DNA from: Nosema muscidifuracis
Lineage: Eukaryota; Microsporidia; Nosematidae
Assembly (NCBI GenBank): GCA_028335825.1
Contig: JAIOKI010000004.1
Location: 618,067-682,066 of the forward strand
Length of the DNA stretch: 64,000 nt
Direction: 5' to 3'
The position numbers and the translations under genes are program-made. The notes beneath the pieces are model-generated. The model made no database searches. It had not been told where the DNA came from and was given only the letters and a program-made list of their open reading frames with translations. Numbering within the stretch: the first letter of the stretch is position 1; every line of letters starts with the position of its first letter. Shown here piece after piece: positions 1 through 9,762 of the stretch.

Positions 1-2
1 AT

Positions 3-884
3 CTTAACAAGAAATTCGTAAAAAAGTGTGAAGATTATATCAAGCTTAATAAGCCTTTTACAGAGCTTATAAGATCATATAGGATGTATATAAATGATAA
101 TATACACGAAGATGATATTACTTTTGATATAACAGAGGATTCTCCATCGGAGATGACATCTCATTATATACAAAGTTCTGACGATGACTTATTAGAAAAA
201 AACAAAAACATTTCTTTTAAAAATTATCGTTTGAGTGAGGATTCTGAATATAATGATCACAGATGTGGAAATTCAGAAATTTATAAGTTTTTAGTCAACT
301 ATTATGGTGTAGAATGCCCAGTGGTAAAAAAGACATACAAAAAAAGAAAAGTTATAAAAAAAAGAGAAGAACAAAGCGGATTTGAATGGCCTTTTTTAGA
401 ACCTCCTACAAAACCAAGAACTGTATTTGACAATGGTCCTACTAGAGAAGAAATAGGTGAGTATAATCGTAGAATATTTGCAGCATATACTGTGTATTTA
501 GACAGTCAAAATAATATTATTCCTTATTATCATAATCCTAATTTTTTTGATGATGATTCTGATGAAGAATCGTGTAAGGATTATTCTAATAATTTATATA
601 AATCAGAGGTTGAAACTTTTATGTACAATGGATTTGACTATATTTTTCAAGACAAATGCGTAGTCCGTATTTCTAAAGATTCCAATGGTGATCAGATTCT
701 GAATGTTAGGGGTAAAAAATATAAGCAAGAACTTCCAATAGACTCTTTTAAGCTGCATTATATAGAAAACGAACTTAAAATTGATCTTCTTAATCTTGAT
801 GATCTTACAATTTCTAGGTATTTATTTAGTGATGATAAGCATTCACGTTCCTTCTATGAGTATTTTGATGTTCCTTGTGAATAA
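3..884 (+). CDS. C-terminal part of an unknown acidic protein, truncated by the window edge
   Basis: The reading frame is already open at base 3 and stays open through the first ATG (base 84) to the TAA at 882-884, so the gene almost certainly starts outside the window and ATG 84 is internal. About 294 codons are visible. The protein is hydrophilic with no membrane segment. It has an acidic stretch near the first third, a lysine/arginine cluster (KKTYKKRKVIKKRE) that could be a nuclear localisation signal, then a tryptophan/proline segment (FEWPFLEPPTKPRTVF), a second acidic run (DDDSDEES) and a compact C-terminal part. The mix of acidic and basic low-complexity tracts suggests a nuclear or chromatin protein, but I do not recognise the family. 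It appears intact and has a less extreme base composition than the accessory genes to its right, so it may mark the last conserved gene before the subtelomere. Confidence 0.8.
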   Translation, partial: LNKKFVKKCEDYIKLNKPFTELIRSYRMYINDNIHEDDITFDITEDSPSEMTSHYIQSSDDDLLEKNKNISFKNYRLSEDSEYNDHRCGNSEIYKFLVNYYGVECPVVKKTYKKRKVIKKREEQSGFEWPFLEPPTKPRTVFDNGPTREEIGEYNRRIFAAYTVYLDSQNNIIPYYHNPNFFDDDSDEESCKDYSNNLYKSEVETFMYNGFDYIFQDKCVVRISKDSNGDQILNVRGKKYKQELPIDSFKLHYIENELKIDLLNLDDLTISRYLFSDDKHSRSFYEYFDVPCE

Positions 885-1310
885 ATGTGTAATTTATTAT
901 TGTTTATATTTAATTCTTTTTATTAATATAATAGCTGAGATTTTTATTTTCTCAGAATGGGAATGCGCTTTATCAGTAGGGGTTAGAAAATAAATAAATT
1001 GTGTTTGTTTATAATAATTGAGAGTAAAGATCTTAGATATATAATTTTGAATTTTAATTTTCATACATATGGAATAGGACATTTACGAACTGTAACAACC
1101 AACATAGAAACGAATTGGTCTAGATAATTGATTTGAAGCATACGTGTTTCAATAAAGCCTTTATATAGGCAGTCGAAGATAACTCATTCTCTTAAAAACT
1201 ACAAGTGAATAGCACTGATTAAAAAATCAAAAGCTAAATCAATTATAAATAAAAAACATACTTAATTTAGTTTTTCTTTTTTATTGAAATAAATATCTTT
1301 AAATATCAAC
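885..1310. other. Intergenic, no gene seen
   Basis: Short frames here overlap each other on both strands and look like noise. The stretch around 1080-1200 is less AT-rich than its surroundings and contains a small perfect hairpin (GCCT...AGGC, about 1157-1170), but no tRNA, snRNA or other RNA family could be assigned. Confidence 0.5.
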
Positions 1311-1351
1311 TTAGTACTTTTTTGTGATTAATTATTTTTTTTATCAAAATG
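1311..1351. repeat. Inverted partial copy of the 64-bp repeat
   Basis: This segment reads as an imperfect reverse complement of the first 40 bases or so of the adjacent 64-bp repeat unit (TAGTACTT... to ...TCAAAAT against ATTTTGA... to ...AAGTACTA). Together with the first direct unit (1368-1408) it could fold into a long hairpin with a loop of about 16 bases. Confidence 0.55.
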
Positions 1352-1367
1352 TAATCAAGTTTTTATC

Positions 1368-1615
1368 ATATTTTGAAAAAAAGAATAATTAAGAAGTACT
1401 AAAATTATTAATAAATAATTAATTATTTATTATATTTTGAAAAAAAGAATAATTAAGAAGTACTAAAATTATTAACAAATAATTAATTATTTATTATATT
1501 TTGAAAAAAAGAATAATTAAGAAGTACTAAAATTATTAACAAATAATTAATTATTTATTATATTTTGAAAAAAAGAATAATTAAGAAGTACTAAAATTAT
1601 TAACAAAAAATTAAT
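1368..1615 (+). repeat. 64-bp tandem repeat, about 3.9 units
   Basis: Units start at 1368, 1432, 1496 and 1560, exactly 64 bases apart, and are nearly identical (one base differs between the first and later units in the ATTATTAAYAAATAATT part). The fourth unit diverges in its last 15 bases or so. The array ends only about 45 bases before the start codon of the family A gene at 1659, so it fills that gene's upstream region and may contain promoter elements. Near-identity of the units points to recent expansion. Confidence 0.9.
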
Positions 1616-1658
1616 TAATTTTTCTATATAAGTCAAAAATCAAACCCTTGCTAATAAA

Positions 1659-2969
1659 ATGAACACAATAAGGTTTTATAACATATTAATTTTGATATAT
1701 TTTGAAGCTTCTCTTATGAGCATATTTGATGAAGATACTAAAGAAAGTATTTTAATTTGTGAAATTTTACCAGAGACACAATTTCAACTGGTCGATCTTG
1801 GTAATATAGACGACGAAGAATTCGAAAGTGCGGGATTAGATTTAGATGTCAACTCCAACAAAAGATTTGAACTAATTGATAAGCAACAGTATACTGAAGA
1901 TAAAAATTCTTTAATGGAATATATAGATAGTATTTCATCTGTTAATGAAAATATGATACCTACTTTTAAAAATAACTTAACTGTTGATGAAGAAAGATAT
2001 AATTCACATCCAAATTCAGAAATTATATCACAAAATGAGTATTTTAAATTCAATACTCCGATATGCAATTTTTTATTTTCCGATTACAAGTTTGATATCA
2101 AATCTTTATTAACTCTTATTAACCATATCTCCAGTAGGGTATGGTATGCAAAAAAATATCATTTAGTCTTAAAGATACAAATTAACTGGATGAAACAATT
2201 TAAAATGTTATCATTCATATTTAATGTAGATAAATATATATTAAAAAGAGCTCAAGCTTCAAATGTTTTAAAAGAGCTGATAAATTTGGAGGATTACAAC
2301 TATGATTTGAAAGAATTTTTCTCAAATTTAAAATATGCTACTACATTTGATTTTAGCGTTATTAATCTAAAAAGAATATCTATGTTGCATATTAAAGATA
2401 TAGATTGGATAGAAAAACATTTGGATAAATTTATTTATGAGTATTTTATGTATTATGATTATGTTTACAACAAAAACAATGTTAGATTGATAAACGATGT
2501 TTCAGAATTTATATATTACAGCAAAGTTATTGAAAAAATATCTGAAGTGGGTCTAGTTTCCTTAATAATGGCAAAAATAAATAGAATAAAATATCAAATA
2601 GATATAATAATACTATATAAATGCTTATTTGATATATTGACAAAAGTAAAAAATGAGAGTGTGGTAAAATGTTTAATCAAATTATTAATTCATTTAGTTA
2701 TTTATTATGAAGAAAGTTATAGTTTCAGAAATAACTTTGGTTCTTATTTCTATAGAGATAGAACGAAATTTTTGCTAAATTGTTGTAATCTTTATCTTAG
2801 TAATAATTTATCATCTGCTCTTTACAATATGACTACAGATATTCAAAAACTATACCTTAATTATTATAATCGAAACCTTAGCTTTAGTAAATATAACTTA
2901 AGAAAATTATTAGTAATACATGCATTCTTATTTAATTTTATTACTGAAGTAGATTATCATAATTACTAA
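1659..2969 (+). CDS. Subtelomeric secreted family A, copy 1 (C-terminus cut by an in-frame stop)
   Basis: A 436-aa protein, paralogous to the genes at 9763-11112, 17587-18921 and 40258-41585. The N-terminus is hydrophobic (FYNILILIYFEASL) and fits a signal peptide. An acidic 'EILPETQFQLVDLG' segment follows, matching EILPxxDYxxxDLG in the paralogues, then a long helical region. The best conserved block is near residues 310-350 (ILYKCLFDILTK, then CLIKLLIHLVIYYEES). The frame stops at TAA 2967-2969, but the same frame continues for 39 codons to TAA 3087-3089 and encodes VIKILEDNKI, the conserved C-terminal tail of all paralogues. One in-frame stop therefore separates the tail from the body: either a recent null or tail-less allele, or read-through. 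An upstream AAACCCTTG lies about 17 bases before the ATG. Function unknown; secretion is inferred. Confidence 0.8.
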   Translation: MNTIRFYNILILIYFEASLMSIFDEDTKESILICEILPETQFQLVDLGNIDDEEFESAGLDLDVNSNKRFELIDKQQYTEDKNSLMEYIDSISSVNENMIPTFKNNLTVDEERYNSHPNSEIISQNEYFKFNTPICNFLFSDYKFDIKSLLTLINHISSRVWYAKKYHLVLKIQINWMKQFKMLSFIFNVDKYILKRAQASNVLKELINLEDYNYDLKEFFSNLKYATTFDFSVINLKRISMLHIKDIDWIEKHLDKFIYEYFMYYDYVYNKNNVRLINDVSEFIYYSKVIEKISEVGLVSLIMAKINRIKYQIDIIILYKCLFDILTKVKNESVVKCLIKLLIHLVIYYEESYSFRNNFGSYFYRDRTKFLLNCCNLYLSNNLSSALYNMTTDIQKLYLNYYNRNLSFSKYNLRKLLVIHAFLFNFITEVDYHNY

Positions 2970-3089
2970 AATACAATTATTTGTATGTACAATTCTAATG
3001 ATCCATATAATGAGGCAATATTTTCTATATCATTATCTAATATACAGACAGTTATAAAAATTTTAGAAGATAACAAAATTATCGAATAA
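2970..3089 (+). pseudogene. Detached C-terminal tail of family A copy 1
   Basis: In-frame continuation of the preceding gene beyond its TAA. The last residues, VIKILEDNKI, match the KILEDNKIL ending of the other three family A members, so this was coding sequence until recently. Confidence 0.75.
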
Positions 3090-3398
3090 AAGTATTCTTT
3101 TTCTAAATTTTTATTATGATTTCATTGTTTACTATAAAATATATAATAATTTATCATTATATTAATATTTTTAAACACTTTATTTATTGATTAAAAAACT
3201 AACAAATTATTATGTTGTAGCTAGTATCAATATTAACTTACAAATTAATGTAAAAAATCATTTTACTTATTTAGATACTTAAAATGTCATTAAATTCTAG
3301 ACTTTAAAAAATTAATATTTTTATAACGTATTTTTTATTATATATAAAAGTAGACCCTAAATCTTTTTAATATAAATACAAAATATCTTAATAAGAAT

Positions 3399-4060
3399 AT
3401 GCTTTATAAAGTTTATTATATTGCTTCTGGTGTAAGATACTGTAGAATTACGGGATTAAATAATACAAAGAACCTATGCCAATTATTATTGACGAATCAA
3501 TTATGAAACAAACAATTAATTTTACTAACTTAGGCAATAATCAAGTACCTAAAATTACAGATATACTCAAAATCAAGTTATAGGGAAAGAATAAGAAAAA
3601 ATAAGTATGCAAAGGGGAAATTAATCAACTAATAAACCAAAATATAGATAGAAACGATAATAATTTTTTTTGTGGATGTAAACCAAATGAAAATTGCACT
3701 TTTTAATTTGAAATATATATTATTTGAAAAAGGAAAATGAATGATTTTATATTCTATTTATGTTTATTTTTAAATACATATTTAGCTTGTGAAAGCTTAT
3801 AGACCTTTGATTAGAAGGAAAACGAGATTTATTTGAGAAGAACAATGAAATCATTCTTTATATATCATGATAAGTTATTTTAAGTTATTAAATTTTATAA
3901 ATTATTTAACTAGCTTGTAATTTATTAGAGATAAGCAAACACTATATTGAAAATCTAACAGAAATAGATTAATAGTAGATCGAAAAACTAAAAATATAAC
4001 ATTTATTCAAATTTAAACTCTCAGATAAATCTTTTTATATTGATTGTATTAATTTATATT
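3399..4060 (+). pseudogene. Decayed coding remnants, possibly one or two secreted proteins
   Basis: Several short open stretches with coding-like composition follow one another in different frames. From ATG 3399 about 35 codons are open (MLYKVYYIASGVRYC...). A neighbouring frame then holds a Cys-containing stretch (FFCGCKPNENCTF, about 3665-3705). At about 3738 an ATG opens a signal-peptide-like segment (MNDFIFYLCLFLNTYLAC) that stops after about 21 codons. No family is recognised. The pattern of multiple stops and frame changes suggests old dead genes rather than live ones. Confidence 0.35.
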
Positions 4061-5710
4061 ATGTTGTGACTCGATCCTAAACTGACCTTTAACTTGAAGT
4101 AAACTATATTTTGCAGTTTCAATTTATTTAAAAATGATTGATTATTATTTAATTATCTACATAGTTGTATAAAAATTGTTACATTTTAATATTAAATATA
4201 TAATATTTTTTGATTCTTACCTTAAAATGAAATTATTGTAAACAAATAAATTAATTTTTTAATAACCAATACATAAAATACTATAAAAAGTTAAAATATT
4301 TTAATGAGATTCTCTTAAGACTCTTTTTCACATTTATTTAATAAATATAACCATTTATATTGATTCAAAACGACATATCTTGTTTCGTAATATAATTGGT
4401 CGTTATCTCATATTAAATCATAGTCGTTACAAGAGATAATTTATTATAAATCATTCAGATAAGAATTATCTACTTTTTTTGGACGAATTTCATTTTTATT
4501 TGAAGACAATCTGCTAAATATACTGATTTCTCATAATGTTCTACATTATAATTTTATAAGAGAAGGTAGTACTTTCTTTTATTTTTTATAATGTTTCCTT
4601 TAGACAGATACATTAAAAAATTATCTACTTAGCATAGTTTATTTGCTTTATTATCTTCTAATATTTATGAATTTAAGTCTTGTATTAAATATCGTCATTT
4701 TAATAAATCTTCTATTGTGCTAAGGAAGCTTCATAACTGCCTTATCATAAAAAGATTTTTCGTCTTTTATGTATATTCTTTGTGTTAATAAATATAATGC
4801 TAAAAGTCAATAACAGAATTCTATCCTTGTTTTTATACATGTCAGACCTTAACCTAATTCATAGTCTCTCTTTGCAGACAGCTTATAAATATATTTAATG
4901 ATTTTAATTTAAAATTAAGCATATATAATAATTAAGTAGTTAATTAGCATGTTCATCAATGAAATTCATTAATTTTATATTGTTTAATAGATCTAAGCAT
5001 AACATCTGTATTATTTTTTGTTTTAGTTTTAAGAGACCAATTTGTTTCAATGATTTCTACATATTATAGTATACTTATTACTAATATGAATTATAACATT
5101 AGTGGTCAATTATATTTATATATCTCTAAAGATACTTTTTAACAAATCTTTAGTTTCTTCGATTATTATTTTTAATGTCATCTATAATAATAGATGATAA
5201 AATATATTTCAATTATAGCTCTATAAATATTATGCCTTGTATAAATCAAACAATGACTATAAATTTCTCAATTATTAATTTAGAAGAATTGGAAAATTAC
5301 TCATCATTACACATTCATATTTGGGATAAAAAATACAAATAACTTCTTATTATAAGATGACAAAAAACTGTACATTTTATACAGATATTTTTCTTTTAAA
5401 AGTTTTAAAATCATAATTATTTTTACTAAATGTGTAAAAAATTTACTTTTTTTGTCAAATTGTTTGTTTACAAAAAAAAATAAGATTAAAGGAACTCAAA
5501 TTTTGATATATAACTTACTAAAACCTTAAAATGAATGGTCTTCTAAAAAATTCAATTATTTTATAAAAAATTGTCATCGATAAAAATGTGCCATCTAGGA
5601 ACTAAATTTATAACCGTTGTGTTTTCTATGAAAAGATGTTCAAATTATTTAATTTTATAATTTTTTTAATTTATAAAAGTCTATAAATATTTGAATTAAT
5701 ATTATCCTTA
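4061..5710. other. AT-rich intergenic desert
   Basis: No open frame of note on either strand and no clear repeat. The final bases carry the start-proximal TCCTTAATG of the transporter gene. Confidence 0.6.
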
Positions 5711-6964
5711 ATGGAAATAGAATGTCAAGTAGTTTCAGAACTTATTCCTAAAAAACATTCCGATAAGATTGCAGATGTAAAAGAAAGATATAAAGTTTCA
5801 AATATCATTTTAATTTTAATTAATTCATTGGTTGCACTAACTTGTGGTCTGGGATTGAATTCAGTAGCAGTAGAATATCAGAAATCTAAACATTTATCTG
5901 AAAATAATCCAAATTTTGAAGTATTTTTTAGTGTTGCTGTAGCTATGTTTCTGGCTGGTGGAGGTGTCGGACATATAATTTATGAATTAGTAGATTCTAA
6001 AAAATTTAGTAAAAAAAAATTTTTAGTATTAGGATCAATTCTAAATATCATTTCTTTTTCTATAATTTATTTTTACACGTATTTTTATGTTATTGGGGTT
6101 TCTCGTTTTTTTATGGGGTTAAATGCCGGATTTGCAAGTGCAATAGTTCCAGGAACTATTCATAAGCTTGCTCCGGAAGGACTTAAAGGGTTTTTTAGTG
6201 CTTTTTATCCAGGATTTGTTGGATTAGGGTTGCTTATAGGTCAGATCATGACAATATTTAAAGATGAGAGTATGTTCTTTATTCCTCATATAATTTTGTG
6301 TCTTTTATTCTTTATTCAAACAGTTTTACTATATTTTATACCAAATATGGATGTAAAAGAAGAGGATGAGAAAGAAAAAAATGTTTTCCAGACTTTGAAA
6401 AGTAAAGAAGCGCGTAGAAGTGTTGTGTTAGCTGTAGTTTTTCATCTGGCACAACATTTATCTGGATTTAATTATCTGACATTATTTACAGATCAGCTAC
6501 TCGAAAATTCACCTAGTCCTTATTTTTTTGGAATCATGAATTTTGTCATTGCGTTAGTTTTTACTTGTTTATCAGGATGGCTGTGTGATTTAGGAGGTCG
6601 TAAATTTTTCTTTATATTAAGTTGCATTGCTTCAGCTATTTCTGTACTATGTTTTAAGTTCTTGAATATTCCTCATATAATACTTGGATTCTTTTTTCTA
6701 TCTTATAATTTTGGATTAGGCTGTATTCCATGGATTGTTTTAGATGAAATGTTTACAGCACCTTATGTTAAATCAGGAAAATTTATAGCTGTTTGTGTCA
6801 ACTGGTCTGCTGCTTTTTGTGTAACTATCTTTTCGAAATATATTTTTGAGTCAATGGGTGATTTAGTTTATACATTTTTTTCGACTTCAATTGTGATAGC
6901 AGCTAGTATAGTAGGAATATTTTTTAGAGAAACTAAAACTCAAACCCAACCAAGACTGCAATAA
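5711..6964 (+). CDS. Sugar transporter-like major facilitator protein (SLC2/hexose transporter type)
   Basis: A 417-aa protein with about 12 membrane segments, predicted to move hexoses or a related substrate across the plasma membrane. Family marks in order: the RFFMGLNAG segment (residues 132-140) followed by PGTIHKLAPEGLKG (147-160), equivalent to the GRF-G...VP-Y--E-AP--LRG motif of hexose transporters; QHLSGFN (248-254), the QQLSGIN motif; the cytoplasmic LCDLGGRK loop (291-298), equivalent to D--GRR; IPW (339-341) in the GPG-IPW helix; and FRETKT (405-410), the PETKG-like C-terminus. A charged loop (KEEDEKEKN, about 216-224) separates the two halves. The protein is slightly shorter than the usual 450-500 aa. 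The first inter-helix DRxGRR motif is degenerate (VDSKKFSKKK). The start is supported by ATTATCCTTAATGG. It lies tail to tail with the family B gene, 36 bases away. Microsporidia import host sugars with such carriers; the exact substrate is unknown. Confidence 0.9.
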   Translation: MEIECQVVSELIPKKHSDKIADVKERYKVSNIILILINSLVALTCGLGLNSVAVEYQKSKHLSENNPNFEVFFSVAVAMFLAGGGVGHIIYELVDSKKFSKKKFLVLGSILNIISFSIIYFYTYFYVIGVSRFFMGLNAGFASAIVPGTIHKLAPEGLKGFFSAFYPGFVGLGLLIGQIMTIFKDESMFFIPHIILCLLFFIQTVLLYFIPNMDVKEEDEKEKNVFQTLKSKEARRSVVLAVVFHLAQHLSGFNYLTLFTDQLLENSPSPYFFGIMNFVIALVFTCLSGWLCDLGGRKFFFILSCIASAISVLCFKFLNIPHIILGFFFLSYNFGLGCIPWIVLDEMFTAPYVKSGKFIAVCVNWSAAFCVTIFSKYIFESMGDLVYTFFSTSIVIAASIVGIFFRETKTQTQPRLQ

Positions 6965-7000
6965 ATTTTGTTAATTTATAATTTACTAATAATATTTTAA

Positions 7001-7903
7001 TTAAATTTTCATATCGCCAATCTGTTGAGATCCAGAACTATTTTTTTTATAATATCTCTTAAAAATTTTAAAAGTTATAAATCCTACAGCTAAAATTAAA
7101 ATTGTAGATATAAAGAATATAGTAGGAGTTGCTAATTCCAAAGCGCTGCTTGAATCATTTCTTATCATATCAAAAGGAATATTTTCAATTTCAATATCAT
7201 TCATAAATAGTTCATCTTGATTTTCTACTGATCTTATTACTCTGTTTTCACTTAACGTTTGATTTTCAAATTGAATAAAATTCAATCCTAAATTTCGGAA
7301 GTCAATTGAGTTTTCGACTTCATTAATCTGATCTTCAAATTCTGGGTTGATACACTTATCTGGTACAAATGATGTAATAGCATTATTAAAGCAATCGATA
7401 TCATCCAAACATTCATTTTTTAATTCATATGCTGCGCATTGTAATTTATTGAAAGTCTGTTTTCCATCATTGCATATATTTTCAATAGCATCAGTAATTC
7501 GTTTTCCTATTGCGGAAGTTGATACTAATTCATTGTTCTTATACATTTTTCCATCGATAATTTTTACACCATATATATCGCAGGGTAGATATTTTAGAGA
7601 AAGAAACAGATTATTATGATCCACATCAATATCAATACAGCTTGTATCTAAATCAAAATTCTCAAATGATTTATACAAACATTCTGAATCACATTCACAC
7701 ATTTCTCTAGTCAAATGAATCACACATCTGGGAAAATTTCTAAGAAAATTCTTCCAATATTCACTTGTTTCAATATAAATATTCTCCGCTGCTGTACACA
7801 TAGTTTCGTATTTTTTGATACTTTCAGTTCTCCATTTTAAAAACTCATCAAAACTATTATTTTCAACAATAGTGCAATTTCCGTTGTTGTCGTTATTTTC
7901 CAT
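7001..7903 (-). CDS. Family B Cys-rich protein with C-terminal membrane anchor, copy 1 (intact)
   Basis: A 300-aa protein and the only unbroken copy of three paralogues (others at 16562-17413 and 25027-26024). It has no N-terminal hydrophobic signal. After about 65 residues comes a Cys-rich domain: FPRC, then C-x-C-x3-C, a lone C, LPC, ENICND, and the signature C-x2-YEL-x2-EC-x5-C followed by DKCINPEF. These cysteines are conserved in all three copies. One strong membrane segment lies at about residues 261-281 (IFFISTILILAVGFITFKIF), followed by a basic tail (KRYYKK). The architecture suggests a disulphide-rich domain anchored at the membrane, but the missing signal peptide leaves topology open: a tail-anchored protein or an internal signal-anchor are possible. 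The start is supported by TACCCTGATTAATGG. It lies tail to tail with the transporter. Family unknown. Confidence 0.82.
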   Translation of the reverse strand: MENNDNNGNCTIVENNSFDEFLKWRTESIKKYETMCTAAENIYIETSEYWKNFLRNFPRCVIHLTREMCECDSECLYKSFENFDLDTSCIDIDVDHNNLFLSLKYLPCDIYGVKIIDGKMYKNNELVSTSAIGKRITDAIENICNDGKQTFNKLQCAAYELKNECLDDIDCFNNAITSFVPDKCINPEFEDQINEVENSIDFRNLGLNFIQFENQTLSENRVIRSVENQDELFMNDIEIENIPFDMIRNDSSSALELATPTIFFISTILILAVGFITFKIFKRYYKKNSSGSQQIGDMKI

Positions 7904-9227
7904 TAATCAGGGTATTTTTGTTCTATTTATAGTTTTTGAATTCATAATATAATTATTTTAATTAATAAAAATAAAAATGTATATGATTAAATATGTTATT
8001 AATATCAGATTATTTTTATTATTTAGCTATAATTTTATTAAACAAATTTAATTTGAAAATTAATTTATTTAAGATTTTGTTTAACTATTTTATTATATAA
8101 TGTGATGATTTACTTATTTATTTAATAAATTTATTTTAGATTTTGTTTAAACTATTTTATGATGTAATGTTATTATTTAGTTATTTATTTAATAAATTTA
8201 AACCCCAAAATGTCTAAATTAATTAAATTAATTTATTTAAAAAAATGGTAATAAGTTGATTATTTTTTTTCTTTTTATGTTTCTATAATATATAATTAAA
8301 TTAACAAATTAAATTTTAATTAAATATTTTAACAAAATATACAAACTAAAATGAAGTTACTTATATAAATAATAAGTTCTTTTTGAAATTCTATTAATAT
8401 GTATTTAGTCAGTATATTGATTTTTAAATAGCAATTTGTAAAATATATTACTATTTAGACAATATTATCTTGTATAATGAATTAAATTGTCTAAGAAAAG
8501 TTTAAAACAATTATTACATTGATTAATGAAATCAAAATATTTTAATGTTAATTTACAAAATATATTAATTTTCAACAATAGGTATTACTAACAAAATTTA
8601 ATTAGAATGTTTTAATTTGATATTTTTGTAAATTAAAATTTATTTTTTAGAGGAATACAAATCAGATTTATTGAATGACAAGAATTTTTATATAGATTCT
8701 TATTTGATTATAAAGTTTTCTTTAATATTTGATTTATAAACGATAGTAGATTTTCAAATTTTTTTATTCAAGTATTAAAAGGAAATAAAATGTTTTAATT
8801 AAATTATATCTGCATTATTGTTTCGAGTTATATAATAAAATTGTTTATGATCATATTCTCTTATATTTTTCGCATTTATTCTAATTATGTCATCTAAGGT
8901 TCATTAAAATGAAAATTTTGTAATTAAGTAATTTTCTTTCATAAATTTGTATAATAAGAATTAAAAAAGATGATTAAATTGAATATAAACAGCACGATTA
9001 CTATTGCATATTTCTTATATAATTTTTTTATAGATTAATAAAATTTTAATGTTGTTTTTTATAACTACAATTGATTAATCAATAAATTTCGTGAATTATT
9101 TGTTCATTCTTTGAGGTTATGTGAATTAATTGATTTATAATATTAGATAAATTAAATACCACAAAAAATCTATTATAAGATTGTTATTTTATATCTAAAT
9201 CAATAACTAAAAATAATTATAGAGATC
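7904..9227. other. AT-rich intergenic with a two-copy 66-bp repeat
   Basis: No gene seen. Two imperfect adjacent copies of a unit of about 66 bases, each starting AGATTTTGTTTAA, occupy 8072-8205 upstream of the family B gene. The rest is featureless. Confidence 0.6.
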
Positions 9228-9645
9228 TTAGTTCACTTAGGACGGATATTGTTGTCATAGACAGAAGGAATGTTAATATTAGAAGTGGTTATTACGTCCA
9301 GTGAAAATTTTAGCAAGTCGAAACCGAAAAATTGAGAAAGTATGATCTTCTTGCAAATGAATTAACACAAATGCATGGGTATAAAATGTTATTATGCCGT
9401 ATGTATTAATTTGGGATGGCGTGGTATCAAATTTGCATGATATCTACAGAAGAAGACTAGAGATTTCTGTCCAAATTAAAGCTTACATCCAGTCTATAGT
9501 CTTAAACAGACTTTGTAGAGTATTTTACTTGACTACAGAAGAGATAGAGACTTTAATAGCGACGACATAACATTTGAGAAAAACATTCTAGAAATACAAA
9601 TGCATGAGAAGAGCCTAATCTTGGTTGTACCAAAAGAATAAATGT
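9228..9645 (+). mobile_element. LINE (non-LTR retrotransposon) fragment: C-terminal endonuclease region, Dong/R4-like
   Basis: The plus strand encodes pieces of the C-terminal restriction-like endonuclease region found in R2/R4/Dong-type LINEs of Nosema: LRTDIVVID, then EKLRKYDLLANE followed by LTQMHGYKM (9320-9388), then in another frame IWDGVVSNLHDIYRRRLE and KAYIQSIVL (about 9400-9510). This corresponds to the RPD...-KTEKxxKY-xLAxEL-xMHGYK order of that domain. At least three stops or frame changes interrupt it, and no reverse-transcriptase domain is present upstream, so this is a 5'-truncated dead copy, as LINEs usually leave. Base composition is clearly less AT-rich than the flanks. Confidence 0.7.
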
Positions 9646-9762
9646 TAATGGATACATAATTAAATATTTTTTAAAATATTTTTTAGCAAATGAAAATAAA
9701 TAATACTGATGTTGAAAATACATCAAAACTTTTAAAGTTTGTTAAAACAAAAATAAATTATT

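Noticed and set aside
1080-1210. Possible structured RNA (locally lower AT content, small hairpin with GCCTTTATATAGGC)
   Set aside because: Does not fold by eye into a tRNA, and the loop does not match the U5 or other spliceosomal RNA signatures.
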